In this document: piece after piece, positions 7,806-15,564 of the stretch
Layout of the letters: every line of letters starts with the position of its first letter
Numbering within the stretch: the stretch's first letter is position 1
Origin: Pseudomonadota bacterium
GTDB lineage: Bacteria; Pseudomonadota; Gammaproteobacteria; Acidiferrobacterales; Acidiferrobacteraceae
Length of the DNA: 41,188 nt
Direction of reading: 5' to 3'
Assembly (NCBI GenBank): GCA_021841585.1
Contig: JAKBUS010000018.1
Location: 1-41,188 of the forward strand
The notes under the pieces: generated by a model
The model's input: only the letters and a program-made list of their open reading frames with translations
The model's database searches: none
Told to the model about the DNA's origin: nothing
Translations under genes and position numbers: made by a program

Positions 7806-8881
7806 TGCGCGCCGATATCCATGCCTATGCGGCGGCGGCCCCCGACGATGTCGAGGGGCTTGCGCGGGATTTGCAAGACCGGCGTATCGCCGCGGCTGAC
7901 ATCATGGCCATCATCGGCAAGACGGAAGGCAACGGCGCGGGCAACGATTTCACGCGGGCGATGGCGACGGGCGCGTTCACGCGCTTATTGGCCGGGCATC
8001 TGGCGCTTCCGGAACCAGACGTCGAGCGGCGCGTCATGCTGTCGTTTTCAGGGGGCTGCGAGGGCGTCATAACGCCCCATTACCTGGTATGCACGAAAAC
8101 CGGGGCCGTGGCGCCGGGCACACCCGCGATGCGAAAAAGTCTGGCGCTTGCCACGAGCCGTACGCGACCGTTCGATCCCGAAGAGGTGGGAACCATGGTC
8201 ATGGTGCGCGAGACCGAGGCGGCCATGCGCAGGGCGATGTCGGAGTTGCGCGTGCCCCCGGACGATGTGCATCTCGTGCATGTGAAGGCGGCGCTGCCGG
8301 TGGTGACGCCCGGGGCCTTAAGCCCGGCGCGGGCTACCATGGCCCATGCGCGCTCGGCCTCGGCTTTGGGCGTGGCGGCCGCCCTCGGCGAGATCGACGG
8401 CAATACGCTGACCGATGACGCCATAGGTGCGCGCCTTGAACTCTACTCGCAAGTCGCCAATGTCTCGGCCAAGCCCGGCGTTTGCGTAAGCGAGATCTTG
8501 GTGTTCGCAAACTCACCGTTTTGGGACAGCCCATGCCGGATTCATCACACCGTTATGCGCGACGTCATCGATATGGAACCGGTGCGCGCGCTGTTGGCCA
8601 CGGCCGGCCTGTCCACGTGCGGGCAGCTTGCGCCCGATCAGACACGCCGTATCCGCGCCATATTCGCCAAATCCGATGCCGATCCCACCCATAGGATCCG
8701 TGGCCGCCGCCATACCATGTGGACCGATGAGGATTTCAGCGACATGCGCTATTCACGGTGCGTGGTGGGTGCCGTGCTGGCGGCCTTGACCGGAACCACG
8801 GCGGTTTATGTCTCCACGCGCGCCGAACACATGGGGCCGCCGGGAGGGGGGCCTGTGGCGGTGATCGTCGATGAAAGCTGA
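7805..8881 (+). CDS. Ring-opening amidohydrolase (cyanuric acid hydrolase / barbiturase family)
   Basis: The 358-residue protein belongs to the small, fold-unique AtzD/TrzD/barbiturase family, built from three similar units each supplying a Ser-Lys pair. Unit 1 shows IGKTEGNGAGNDFTR (K39) and FSGGCEGVITPH (S82). RTRPFDPEEVGTMVMV follows near residue 119. Unit 2 shows HVKAALPVVTPG (K161) and RSASALGVAAALGEI. Unit 3 shows RIRGRRHTM and VSTRAEHMGPPGGGP. As I recall the cyanuric acid hydrolases, the last motif reads SGGAEHQGP; here it is STRAEHMGP, which may point to barbiturase or another specificity. Such enzymes hydrolyse one amide bond of cyanuric acid (giving biuret after decarboxylation) or barbiturate (giving ureidomalonate). 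Co-transcription with a Mo hydroxylase favours a ring that is first oxidised. Confidence 0.87.
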   Translation: MRADIHAYAAAAPDDVEGLARDLQDRRIAAADIMAIIGKTEGNGAGNDFTRAMATGAFTRLLAGHLALPEPDVERRVMLSFSGGCEGVITPHYLVCTKTGAVAPGTPAMRKSLALATSRTRPFDPEEVGTMVMVRETEAAMRRAMSELRVPPDDVHLVHVKAALPVVTPGALSPARATMAHARSASALGVAAALGEIDGNTLTDDAIGARLELYSQVANVSAKPGVCVSEILVFANSPFWDSPCRIHHTVMRDVIDMEPVRALLATAGLSTCGQLAPDQTRRIRAIFAKSDADPTHRIRGRRHTMWTDEDFSDMRYSRCVVGAVLAALTGTTAVYVSTRAEHMGPPGGGPVAVIVDES

Positions 8882-9800
8882 TGCGGCCGCCTTGGTCGAG
8901 GTCGTTGTGACGCAGGTGGCGGGCTCGGCGCCGACTGCGGTCGGGGACTCCTTGTATCTCGCGGCGTCCGGTTGGCGGGGCTCGGTCGGGGGTGGCGCCA
9001 TCGAGGAGGCCCTGAAGGCGCGCGCCCTGGCATGCGGCGAACAGGGCATCGGCGCGGTCATGGAGTTTTCCCTCAATAGTGAACATGATCAATGCTGTGG
9101 AGGGCGTGTGGTGGCGATCATTTGCCCCGTGCCGCGTGCGGCAACGCCGTGGCTTCAGGAAAATGCGCCACGTCTCTACAACTGGGACCACCGGGGTCAG
9201 CCGCGCCTGCTGGGGGCCTGGTGGCGGGGCCGCTGGCATCCCGCCGGCGCCGACTGCAACCCGGAGCCGGCCGCGCATGAATGGCCGGCCGGTCTTCGCG
9301 TCGGGCCGGGCGGGACGTATTTTTTGAAGCGCGCAACAAAAAGTCACCCGTTATGGCTGTTTGGCGCAGGCCACGTCGGCGCCGCGATTGCGGCGTTCGC
9401 CTGTCATCTCGGATACGACGTCTCGGTGTTCGATACCCGCCCGGAGTGGAACGAGGCGGCGCGATTCCCAGTGGGGGTCACCCGTCACCTCGTGGCCATG
9501 CCGCCCGCCGAAGACACGTCTCCCCCGCCATCGGCGCTGGTCATGACCCATAGCCACGGTCTCGACTTCGCCATCGCCGCCGTACTCCTTGCGCGCCCCG
9601 TCGATTATCTGGGCGTGATCGGCAGCCGCACGAAGGCCGCGCTTTTTCGAAAGCGGCTCCGGGACCGTGGATTTGGTGAGCGGGAACTGGCCCGGTTGCA
9701 TATGCCGATGGGGCTTTCGGGTCTCGGCAAGAGGCCTCATGAGGTGGCGGTTGCCGTCCTCGCCGAACTCCTGCAAAGGCGCCAGGGGGGTATCCCATGA
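8871..9800 (+). CDS. xdhC: XdhC-family molybdenum hydroxylase maturation factor
   Basis: The 309-residue protein matches the XdhC/CoxI family, which binds molybdenum cofactor, promotes its sulfuration and inserts it into xanthine-dehydrogenase-type enzymes. The N-terminal XdhC domain has GSAPTAVGDSL and GSVGGGAIEEAL with the conserved QCCGG near residue 77. The C-terminal Rossmann domain has LFGAGHVGAAI near residues 163-173 and VIGSRTKAALFRKRL. It starts 11 bp inside the ring-opening amidohydrolase gene and overlaps the MocA-like gene by 4 bp. Its position confirms that the upstream hydroxylase needs a dedicated Moco chaperone. Confidence 0.9.
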   Translation: MKADAAALVEVVVTQVAGSAPTAVGDSLYLAASGWRGSVGGGAIEEALKARALACGEQGIGAVMEFSLNSEHDQCCGGRVVAIICPVPRAATPWLQENAPRLYNWDHRGQPRLLGAWWRGRWHPAGADCNPEPAAHEWPAGLRVGPGGTYFLKRATKSHPLWLFGAGHVGAAIAAFACHLGYDVSVFDTRPEWNEAARFPVGVTRHLVAMPPAEDTSPPPSALVMTHSHGLDFAIAAVLLARPVDYLGVIGSRTKAALFRKRLRDRGFGERELARLHMPMGLSGLGKRPHEVAVAVLAELLQRRQGGIP

Positions 9801-10387
9801 TGGCCTTGTTGCTGGCCGGTGGGCGCTCATCCCGGGCGCGCACCCACAAGGGCTGCCGGCGTGTCGAGGGCCGCCCATGGCTTTACCGTCAATGCCGTTT
9901 TTTGCGCTCGCAGGGTTTTGCGCAGGTGCGTGTCGTACTCGGATACTCGGCCATGGGCGCCGCGCGTTGCGTGCCGTCCGGCGTACGGAGGATCTGGAAC
10001 AGGAACAGGGCCGGCGGGCCTTTCGCGAGCCTGCGCGCGGGGCTGCGTGGCGCGCGCGGCCCGGTCCTCGTGGTCTTGGTAGACGCGTGGTTGCCTTCCC
10101 CGGCGACGATCTGCCGGCTTCGCCTGGGGCTGCGCGGGGCATACGCCGCCATTCCGGTCTGGCGCGGGCGGGGCGGGCATCCGGCATTGCTTTCGCATGA
10201 ACTCGCAGCCGCCATTGCCGGATCCGTGCATTCGCCTAAAGAGCGCCTCGATCACGTCCTTGCGTCGGCCGGCGCGCGTCGCATTGCCGTACAGGATCGT
10301 TCGGTACGGCGGAATATGAATCGGCGCAGGGATTGGTGGCTCTATCTGCGATGCCGCAAGCTAAGGAGGCCTCTATGGATGGGTTAG
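9797..10387 (+). CDS. MobA/MocA-like nucleotidyltransferase for molybdenum cofactor
   Basis: The 196-residue protein carries the NTP-transferase signature LLAGGRSSRARTHKG at its N-terminus, a PVLVVLVDAWLPS strand where related enzymes have a metal-binding Asp followed by P, and PVWRGRGGHPALLS further on. MocA enzymes attach CMP to molybdopterin to give the cytosine dinucleotide cofactor of many Mo hydroxylases. That fits the XdhC gene just upstream, which it overlaps by 4 bp. It is Arg-rich and somewhat diverged at the first motif, so CTP versus GTP specificity is uncertain. Its last 13 bp overlap the GntR gene. Confidence 0.75.
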   Translation: MMALLLAGGRSSRARTHKGCRRVEGRPWLYRQCRFLRSQGFAQVRVVLGYSAMGAARCVPSGVRRIWNRNRAGGPFASLRAGLRGARGPVLVVLVDAWLPSPATICRLRLGLRGAYAAIPVWRGRGGHPALLSHELAAAIAGSVHSPKERLDHVLASAGARRIAVQDRSVRRNMNRRRDWWLYLRCRKLRRPLWMG

Positions 10388-11070
10388 CACCGCGTGTCAG
10401 CGCGTCCGCTATTTATGAAAGCCTAAAAGAGATGATCTTGAGCTTCGAGATTTATCCCGGAAGCCGCATCACCGAGTCCGACCTAGCGACGTTTTTTGGG
10501 GTGAGCCGCACGCCGGTACGCGAGGCCCTGCAGCGCCTGGCCCAGGAAGGACAGGTCAGTATCCGCACCAAGCAGGGGTGCTTCGTGCGCCAGATCAATA
10601 TATCGGAGCTCGCACAGTTTTACCGGGTACGCACGGCAATCGAATGCCTGTCCCTTGATATTGCCGCGAAATCCATGGCCAAAGAGGCGTTGTGGGCGCT
10701 CGCGCGGGAGTGGGATCCCGCGCATGTCCTGCCCGGTGCTGCCGATTTGAGCCTCATGGTGCAAAAAGAGGAATCCTTCCACATGGCCCTCGCGCGCGGC
10801 GGCGGAAATCTTGCTCTAGCAACCTATTTAAACGATATCAACGAGCGCATACGGGTCATAAGGCGCCTGGATTTTACAGAAGGGTTCCGCACAGACAGGA
10901 CCTACGAGGAACACCATAGGATTGTATGTCTGCTGCTGGAAGGGGACCTGGCGGCCGCGAAGACGCTCATGACCGATCATATCCTGCAAAGCGAAAAGTT
11001 CGCGCGCAGCGTGACGCTAGAGCAGCTGGCCAAGACCGAAAACGCTACAGCCCGGTCCGCCATGCGCTAA
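10375..11070 (+). CDS. GntR-family (FadR/FCD subfamily) transcriptional regulator
   Basis: The 231-residue regulator has an N-terminal winged helix (AIYESLKEMILSFEIYPGSRI, SDLATFFGVSRTPVREAL, residues about 12-60) and a C-terminal helical FCD ligand domain with typical metal-site positions such as FHMALARG and EHHRIV. The start at 10375 was chosen over an upstream in-frame codon because AAGGAGG at 10363-10369 lies 5 nt before it. It is the last gene of the Mo hydroxylase operon, so it likely senses a pathway metabolite. Shared motifs at 3661-3676 and 11232-11247 are candidate binding sites. Confidence 0.9.
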   Translation: MDGLAPRVSASAIYESLKEMILSFEIYPGSRITESDLATFFGVSRTPVREALQRLAQEGQVSIRTKQGCFVRQINISELAQFYRVRTAIECLSLDIAAKSMAKEALWALAREWDPAHVLPGAADLSLMVQKEESFHMALARGGGNLALATYLNDINERIRVIRRLDFTEGFRTDRTYEEHHRIVCLLLEGDLAAAKTLMTDHILQSEKFARSVTLEQLAKTENATARSAMR

Positions 11071-11077
11071 GCGCATG
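11061..11077 (+). terminator. Short GC-rich hairpin at the end of the GntR gene
   Basis: CATGCGC and GCGCATG flank the TAA stop codon of the regulator as a perfect 7-bp inverted repeat with a 3-nt loop. No T-run follows, so this is at best a weak or factor-assisted terminator. It is listed because it marks the boundary between the Mo hydroxylase operon and the exbB promoter region. Confidence 0.3.
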
Positions 11078-11079
11078 CG

Positions 11080-11096
11080 TGCGCGCTTATGGTGCG
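11080..11096. promoter_or_regulatory. NtrC-like upstream activating dyad for the exbB operon
   Basis: TGCGCG-CTTAT-GGTGCG matches TGCACC-N5-GGTGCA at 9 of 12 arm positions and resembles the dyad at 3485-3501 in its right arm. It lies about 115 bp upstream of the -24 box of the sigma-54 promoter at 11210, a normal enhancer distance. The evidence is positional and sequence-based only. Confidence 0.35.
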
Positions 11097-11209
11097 ATCT
11101 GGCGCGCCATTCCCCATAGACGGGCCCCGTCTCGGCCCGCGCGGCGAGGCCATGGCGGCATAAGTGCTAAATTGCGCGGCTTTAGCGGCCAAAGCCGAGC
11201 AGCAGCGCC

Positions 11210-11225
11210 TGGCACGAAACATGCT
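11210..11225 (+). promoter_or_regulatory. Sigma-54 promoter for exbB-exbD-tonB-permease
   Basis: TGGCACGAAACATGCT has a perfect TGGCACG -24 box and GC at the required 10-base distance (11211-11212 and 11223-11224). It is almost the same text as the promoter at 3643-3658. Transcription would start near 11236, giving a leader of about 100 nt to the exbB ATG. The 264-bp gap 11071-11334 contains this promoter, the upstream dyad and the downstream motif, but no supported gene. Confidence 0.72.
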
Positions 11226-11231
11226 GTGGGT

Positions 11232-11247
11232 GTATGCAAGGATGCAT
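11232..11247. promoter_or_regulatory. Shared motif at the +1 region, possible GntR operator (copy 2)
   Basis: GTATGCAAGGATGCAT contains a perfect inverted repeat ATGCA-N4-TGCAT (11234-11247) and shares 12 of 16 positions with 3661-3676. It spans the expected transcription start of the exbB operon. An operator for the pathway-specific GntR protein is the simplest reading. A chance palindrome remains possible. Confidence 0.3.
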
Positions 11248-11334
11248 TCAAATCCACGGGCGCGAGGTGTGATCGCGCCGATTCGGCGAATGCACGACAT
11301 GATTCGTTCAGAAGTTTACGCAAAGGAGACGAAT

Positions 11335-12051
11335 ATGGTGGTCCTGCAATATATCGTTCATTTGGCGAATTATTCAGACGGCGTTCTGTATGTTTTGGCG
11401 CTGGTCATGATGCTGGAGATTGCGGTCATCATCGACCGGCTATGGTTTCTGCGGCGGGGCCTGAAAAAGGGCCAGGAGGTGATTCAGGACATCTCGCGGC
11501 GTGGCAGGATGCAGCGCGACGACTTAAAGGAGATCGTCGAGCGTTGCGCGGGACTTCCCGAGGCGCGCCTCGTGGAGGTGGCCCAGCGTTACTTCGGTCT
11601 CATTCACCATTATGGAAGCGCGCGCGGAGAGGCCTTCGCCAATCGTCTTGATGAGACCATATTTCTTATTACGCCGACACTCGACAAGAGGTTATGGGTC
11701 CTCGATACGATCGTGACATTGGCGCCCCTCCTGGGACTGTTCGGGACCATAATAGGGATGTTTCATGCCTTCTCAATATTGGCCTTGCCGGGCCACGCGC
11801 CGACCTCGGTAACCGCCGGGGTGGCCGATGCCTTGATTGCGACCGCCACGGGTCTTTTCATTGCCATGGTGGGACTTATAAGTTTCAACGCCTTCAACAA
11901 TGCCATAGAGAAGATCGTATACCAGCTCGAATCCTTGAAGATTTTATTGCTCAATCGCATGGATGGCGCGCCGGTGTGGCCGGAATCCGTATCGGTTACG
12001 CAGACGCAAGCGCAAAAAGGCCGGCCGGCGGATGGCCGGGTCATGATCTGA
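11335..12051 (+). CDS. exbB: ExbB-like energy transducer (MotA/TolQ/ExbB proton channel)
   Basis: The 238-residue inner-membrane protein has an N-terminal transmembrane helix (about residues 15-32), a cytoplasmic helical loop, and the paired TM region LDTIVTLAPLLGLFGTIIGMFHAF and LIATATGLFIAMVGLISFNAF that forms the ExbB pentamer channel. The ATG at 11335 was preferred to the 57-codon upstream extension because AAAGGAG (11322-11328) lies 6 nt before it and the first TM follows directly. ExbB with ExbD converts proton-motive force into movement of TonB. It heads an operon with exbD, tonB and an NCS1 permease. Confidence 0.9.
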   Translation: MVVLQYIVHLANYSDGVLYVLALVMMLEIAVIIDRLWFLRRGLKKGQEVIQDISRRGRMQRDDLKEIVERCAGLPEARLVEVAQRYFGLIHHYGSARGEAFANRLDETIFLITPTLDKRLWVLDTIVTLAPLLGLFGTIIGMFHAFSILALPGHAPTSVTAGVADALIATATGLFIAMVGLISFNAFNNAIEKIVYQLESLKILLLNRMDGAPVWPESVSVTQTQAQKGRPADGRVMI

Positions 12052-12063
12052 CGGGAGGACACC

Positions 12064-12465
12064 ATGACACCACGAATGGGTCGACGAAAGAAGGGCCGTG
12101 TGGAGATCATTCCCATGATCGACGTCATGCTGTTTTTGCTTGTATTCTTCATCATGATCACGATGCAGATGATCTCGGACCGTGGTCTGCACCTGAATCT
12201 GCCGGCATCAAGCCAGGCGCACACGTTGCCGCACCCGCATTTTGTCATCAACGTGAAGAGCCCGGGTACGGTGGTCGTTAATGACAAGCGTTATGATCTG
12301 GCGGCCTTGGTTAAGATGCTGCATGGGGACGGAGATCCGGCCAAGACTCAGGTGACGATCGCTGCCGACAAGAAGGTGCCATTCCAGCAATTCGTGCATG
12401 TCATGGATGCCTGCCGCAAGGCTGGCGTGAGCCAGATCGGCATCGCGACGGAGCCCAAGGCATGA
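12064..12465 (+). CDS. exbD: ExbD-like biopolymer transport protein
   Basis: The 133-residue protein has the ExbD layout: a basic cytoplasmic N-terminus (RMGRRKKGRVEIIP), one TM helix MIDVMLFLLVFFIMITM with the essential proton-carrying Asp (D20), and a periplasmic domain ending in VMDACRKAGVSQIGIAT. It lies 12 bp after exbB with a GGGAGG-type site. Length and motifs are normal. Confidence 0.92.
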   Translation: MTPRMGRRKKGRVEIIPMIDVMLFLLVFFIMITMQMISDRGLHLNLPASSQAHTLPHPHFVINVKSPGTVVVNDKRYDLAALVKMLHGDGDPAKTQVTIAADKKVPFQQFVHVMDACRKAGVSQIGIATEPKA

Positions 12466-12535
12466 ATGCGTTTTCTGGACGGATGCGCGTCGGCGCGAGG
12501 CGCGAGGTGAAGGCGCGGGGGCCGGGGAGGCGCGC

Positions 12536-13288
12536 ATGAGCGTTTTGGGGTGGTCCGGCGGGGCGCCGCGCGCAGGCGGCGATGACGAGGGCTCACGGGT
12601 CTTTGGATATGCGCTGGCGGCAGCCTTCGTGCTGGAGGTCGGGTTGGTCGCGCTCGCGGCCCTGTGGCCCCAGAGCGTACCGCGCACGGTGCGCCCAAGC
12701 TCGATTGCGGTGCAGATGGTGACGCTTCCGAGGCCCGTGCCGCCGCGCCCAAAGCCGCGGCCACGCCCCGTGGTCCCGCCACCCGTGGCCCATAAGATGC
12801 CGCCCAAGCCGATCGTGACCAAGGCCCCGGTGCATGAGGTGGTGCCGCCGCCGGTGAAGCCGAAGCTGATCCGAAAGACGCTACCCGTGGTGCCGCCGCA
12901 TAGGCCCCAGCCGGTGGCGCGGCCTCATAAGGCGGTGCCGGTAAAGCCCCGCAAGCCCGCGCCCGCGCCCAGTCCGTCGCCGCAGTTGATTGCCTCGCTC
13001 ATGTCGCGTTATGTGGGTCTCGTGCGGCCCATGATACAAGGTCACTTGCGCGTGCCGGCGATGCTAAAGGCCATGGGCCTTTCCGGCCACTCCACGATAG
13101 AATTTCGCTTGTCGCCGGGCGGGCGCCTGCTATGGGCCAAGGTGCTCGTGCCGAGCCGCATTCGCGCGGTGAACGGCGCCGCGCTCGCCGCCGTCGAGCG
13201 CGGCCACTATCCACCGTTCTTAAAGCGCATGCCCAAGCGGGACACGACCTTCGAGATCACCGTGCACATCAGCGGAGACGGTTCGTGA
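12536..13288 (+). CDS. tonB: TonB-family energy transducer
   Basis: The 250-residue protein has a short cytoplasmic N-terminus, one TM anchor (about residues 24-44), a long Pro/Lys/Arg linker spanning residues 62-145, and a C-terminal TonB domain (about 155-250) with IEFRLSPGGRLLWAKV and ALAAVERGHYPPF. The ATG at 12536 follows GGGGAGG (12524-12530). It would deliver energy to an outer-membrane receptor. No TonB-dependent receptor is in the window, so its partner is unknown. Its place before a nucleobase-type permease suggests a dedicated TonB for uptake of the pathway substrate. Confidence 0.88.
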   Translation: MSVLGWSGGAPRAGGDDEGSRVFGYALAAAFVLEVGLVALAALWPQSVPRTVRPSSIAVQMVTLPRPVPPRPKPRPRPVVPPPVAHKMPPKPIVTKAPVHEVVPPPVKPKLIRKTLPVVPPHRPQPVARPHKAVPVKPRKPAPAPSPSPQLIASLMSRYVGLVRPMIQGHLRVPAMLKAMGLSGHSTIEFRLSPGGRLLWAKVLVPSRIRAVNGAALAAVERGHYPPFLKRMPKRDTTFEITVHISGDGS

Positions 13289-13327
13289 GCGGCGCCGGCC
13301 GTGACATAAACTAAGGGGGGCCAAACC

Positions 13328-14722
13328 ATGGCGCGCGAACGGCATTCTTTAGGGGCGACCGGCGGAGATCAGCGCCAGGGGTCCTCATGGGGGACGCTCT
13401 TCATATGGCTTGCCGCCACCATGACCGCCTCGACCATCCCCTTGGGCGGCATCATGGCGCAGGCCTTCCCGGGCGCGCCGTTCTTGTGGGTAATGCTGGC
13501 GGCATCCGCGTGTTTTCTGTTGGTTGGTATCGTGAGTATCCCGGGGTTCGTCTATGGCCTGCCGACCATGGTGGTGTCGGAGCATCTATTCGGCGCGCGC
13601 GTCAATCGCGCCATATCGGCGGCCAATTGGCTCTCCCAGGTGGGGTGGGAGAGTGTCGTTCTGGTAATCGTCATCTATATCGTGCGCAGCCTGTTGTTTC
13701 AAGGCGAGACCGTCTATCCGCTGAGCGCGACACTGACAGCGCTTGCGGTGTCCTTGCTGGCCAACTTCACGGTCCCGCTCCTCGGCTATCGCGCCATCGT
13801 CGCGGCCCAGAAGGCGGGCGCCGTGCTGCTCATGCTGTTTTCGATCGTCATTCTTTTTCATGTCCCTTTAAAGGCAAGCCTTTTCGGCACCGGCACGGCG
13901 ATGTCGGTAGGAACGCTGCGCGAGGCCCTGGGCGCTTTGTCCCTGGGGCTCATGGGCGGGGCGCTTTCCTGGACCATGTTCGCGTCCGACTATTCGCGAT
14001 TCACGCGCGGCGGCACGCCGCTTGCGCGTGTCGCGCTGGCCCCCGCGGCCGGGGGTTTTTTGGGGTCGTTTGTAATCCTCTTTGTATCCGTGGCCCTGTA
14101 CCAGGCGGGCGGGGTCACATTCGGCAGGGACGGAATCGCGTTTCCGCGCGGCATGTTTCATAATGAAATCCTGTACTATGGCTTTTGCCTGTTCGCGATC
14201 ATGGGATTGCTTGCCTCGAACTTCCTGAACGCGTTCAGCTCGGCTTTTAGTCTCGCCGTGACCCTGCGGCGTGATTTGAACCGGCGCCTCTCAACCTTCG
14301 TGGATGCCTCCATAGGGACGGCGATGGCGGTCTGGATTCTGTTTTATGCCCCGACCTTTCTGGATGTGTTCGAAATTTTTCTATCACTTCTCATCATCGT
14401 TGCCGCCCCTTGGACGGGCGTAGTCGTAGTGCAGATCCTGGGGGACCTTGTGGGTAAGGGACTCCCGCCGGACCCGGCATCGTGGTCCGAGGGTCGCCGG
14501 TCACGCGTGGGGGTCCTTGTGATCGCGGTCGCGGCGAGCGCGCTTTTTTCGAGCAATCCCCTGTGGGTCGGCTATGGCGCTCGCGCGCTCGGAGGGGTTG
14601 ACATTTCGCCACTCGTGGGCTTTGCCCTGGCGGCATTGCTTGCTGTCATCTCGCGTCGCGCGTGCGGGATACCGAGGCCGGGCGGTCTCGAGCGGGCCGG
14701 GGCCGACGCGCCGCCCTTGTAG
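13328..14722 (+). CDS. NCS1-family nucleobase permease (CodB-like)
   Basis: The 464-residue polytopic protein has about 12 predicted TM helices. Family landmarks are WLAATMTASTIPLGG in TM1 and the ALSWTMFASDYSRFTR block near residue 220, typical of cytosine/purine/allantoin NCS1 carriers. It follows tonB by 39 bp with an AAGGGGGG ribosome-binding site. It probably imports the heterocycle or ureide used by the upstream enzymes across the inner membrane, by proton or sodium symport. Whether the substrate is a purine, uracil, cytosine or another ring cannot be read from the sequence. Confidence 0.87.
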   Translation: MARERHSLGATGGDQRQGSSWGTLFIWLAATMTASTIPLGGIMAQAFPGAPFLWVMLAASACFLLVGIVSIPGFVYGLPTMVVSEHLFGARVNRAISAANWLSQVGWESVVLVIVIYIVRSLLFQGETVYPLSATLTALAVSLLANFTVPLLGYRAIVAAQKAGAVLLMLFSIVILFHVPLKASLFGTGTAMSVGTLREALGALSLGLMGGALSWTMFASDYSRFTRGGTPLARVALAPAAGGFLGSFVILFVSVALYQAGGVTFGRDGIAFPRGMFHNEILYYGFCLFAIMGLLASNFLNAFSSAFSLAVTLRRDLNRRLSTFVDASIGTAMAVWILFYAPTFLDVFEIFLSLLIIVAAPWTGVVVVQILGDLVGKGLPPDPASWSEGRRSRVGVLVIAVAASALFSSNPLWVGYGARALGGVDISPLVGFALAALLAVISRRACGIPRPGGLERAGADAPPL

Positions 14723-14891
14723 CGCGCCTTGAGGCCATGAGGCCCACATGGGCGAATCGCGCGGCTTTCGGGCGGGCATGATTCGTGCGAGTGGATGGGG
14801 TCGGCGCTCGCGCAACGCGTGCGCGCGGCTCACTGGCGCAGGCCCCCTTGGCCGCCCTATCATGGGTGTCCAGACCAAGAGAGGGCGCCGT

Positions 14892-15440
14892 GTGCCGGCC
14901 ATCAGCGAATGGAGCTTTGCCCGCGCCGACGAGGCCGCGAGCCTCGCCGGCCTCGTGAACGACGCCTATCGCGCAACCGGCCCGGTGAGGGGTTGGACGA
15001 GCGAGGCGCATCTGCTGGGCGGACAGCGCATCGATGGCGACATGTTGCGCGCGATGCTTGCGCGCGATGACAGCCTCATTCTGCAGGCGCATGTGGCCGG
15101 CGCCTTGTGCGGCTGCATCCACCTTGAGAAGGCGCCGCCGGCGGGGGTCGAGCTCGGGCTGTTTGCGATCCGCCCCGACCTGCAGGGCCAGGGCCTGGGG
15201 CGGTCGGTGATTGCGCATGCCGAACATTGGGCGGCGGCTCATTGGGGCGCGCGCCATGCCGAGATCACGGTGATCGATCTGCGCCGGGATCTCGTCGCCT
15301 GGTATCAGCGCATGGGCTATGACTTCACGGGTGAGCGCCGGGTCTTTCCTTACGGCGATGAACGCTTTGGTGTCGCGAAACGATCGGATTTGGCGTTCGC
15401 GGTGATGCGCAAGGTCTTGCCCGGCGCCACCGCTCCCTGA
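14892..15440 (+). CDS. GNAT-family N-acetyltransferase
   Basis: A GNAT fold is visible: the acetyl-CoA loop PDLQGQGLGRSVIAHAE (Q/R-x-x-G-x-G/A) and the C-terminal WYQRMGYDFTGERR with the usual Tyr. The open frame starts at 14748, but the first 48 codons are Arg-rich and unlike the family. A GTG at 14892 with AGAGAGGG 7 nt upstream fits the domain start, and an ATG at 14862 is the alternative. The substrate is unknown. The gene lies downstream of the permease with a 169-bp gap and may be separately transcribed. Confidence 0.75.
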   Translation: MPAISEWSFARADEAASLAGLVNDAYRATGPVRGWTSEAHLLGGQRIDGDMLRAMLARDDSLILQAHVAGALCGCIHLEKAPPAGVELGLFAIRPDLQGQGLGRSVIAHAEHWAAAHWGARHAEITVIDLRRDLVAWYQRMGYDFTGERRVFPYGDERFGVAKRSDLAFAVMRKVLPGATAP

Positions 15441-15516
15441 GGGCTGGGTTGTGCGATACGCGCCGGATGTCTATCGCACGGTGGGCTGCGCGGCGCGCAT
15501 CGATTCATGCGGGCCG

Positions 15517-15564
15517 GACAGGTCTGCGCGGGTGGCGTCGCGCAGTGCCGCCCTGTCAGTTTTT
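15517..15564 (+). terminator. Rho-independent terminator after the GNAT gene
   Basis: Nested inverted repeats GACAGG/CCTGTC (15517-15522, 15552-15557) and CTGCGCG/CGCGCAG (15524-15530, 15539-15545) form a GC-rich stem followed by TTTTT at 15560-15564. It serves the rightward GNAT gene and overlaps the last codons of the convergent GGDEF gene. A second inverted repeat, GTGCGATA/TATCGCAC at 15451-15479, precedes it. Confidence 0.6.

Noticed and set aside
9797-10387. MobA for the guanine dinucleotide cofactor
   Set aside because: Location next to XdhC and a xanthine-dehydrogenase-family enzyme favours a MocA-type cytidylyltransferase; the specificity motif is too diverged to call MobA.
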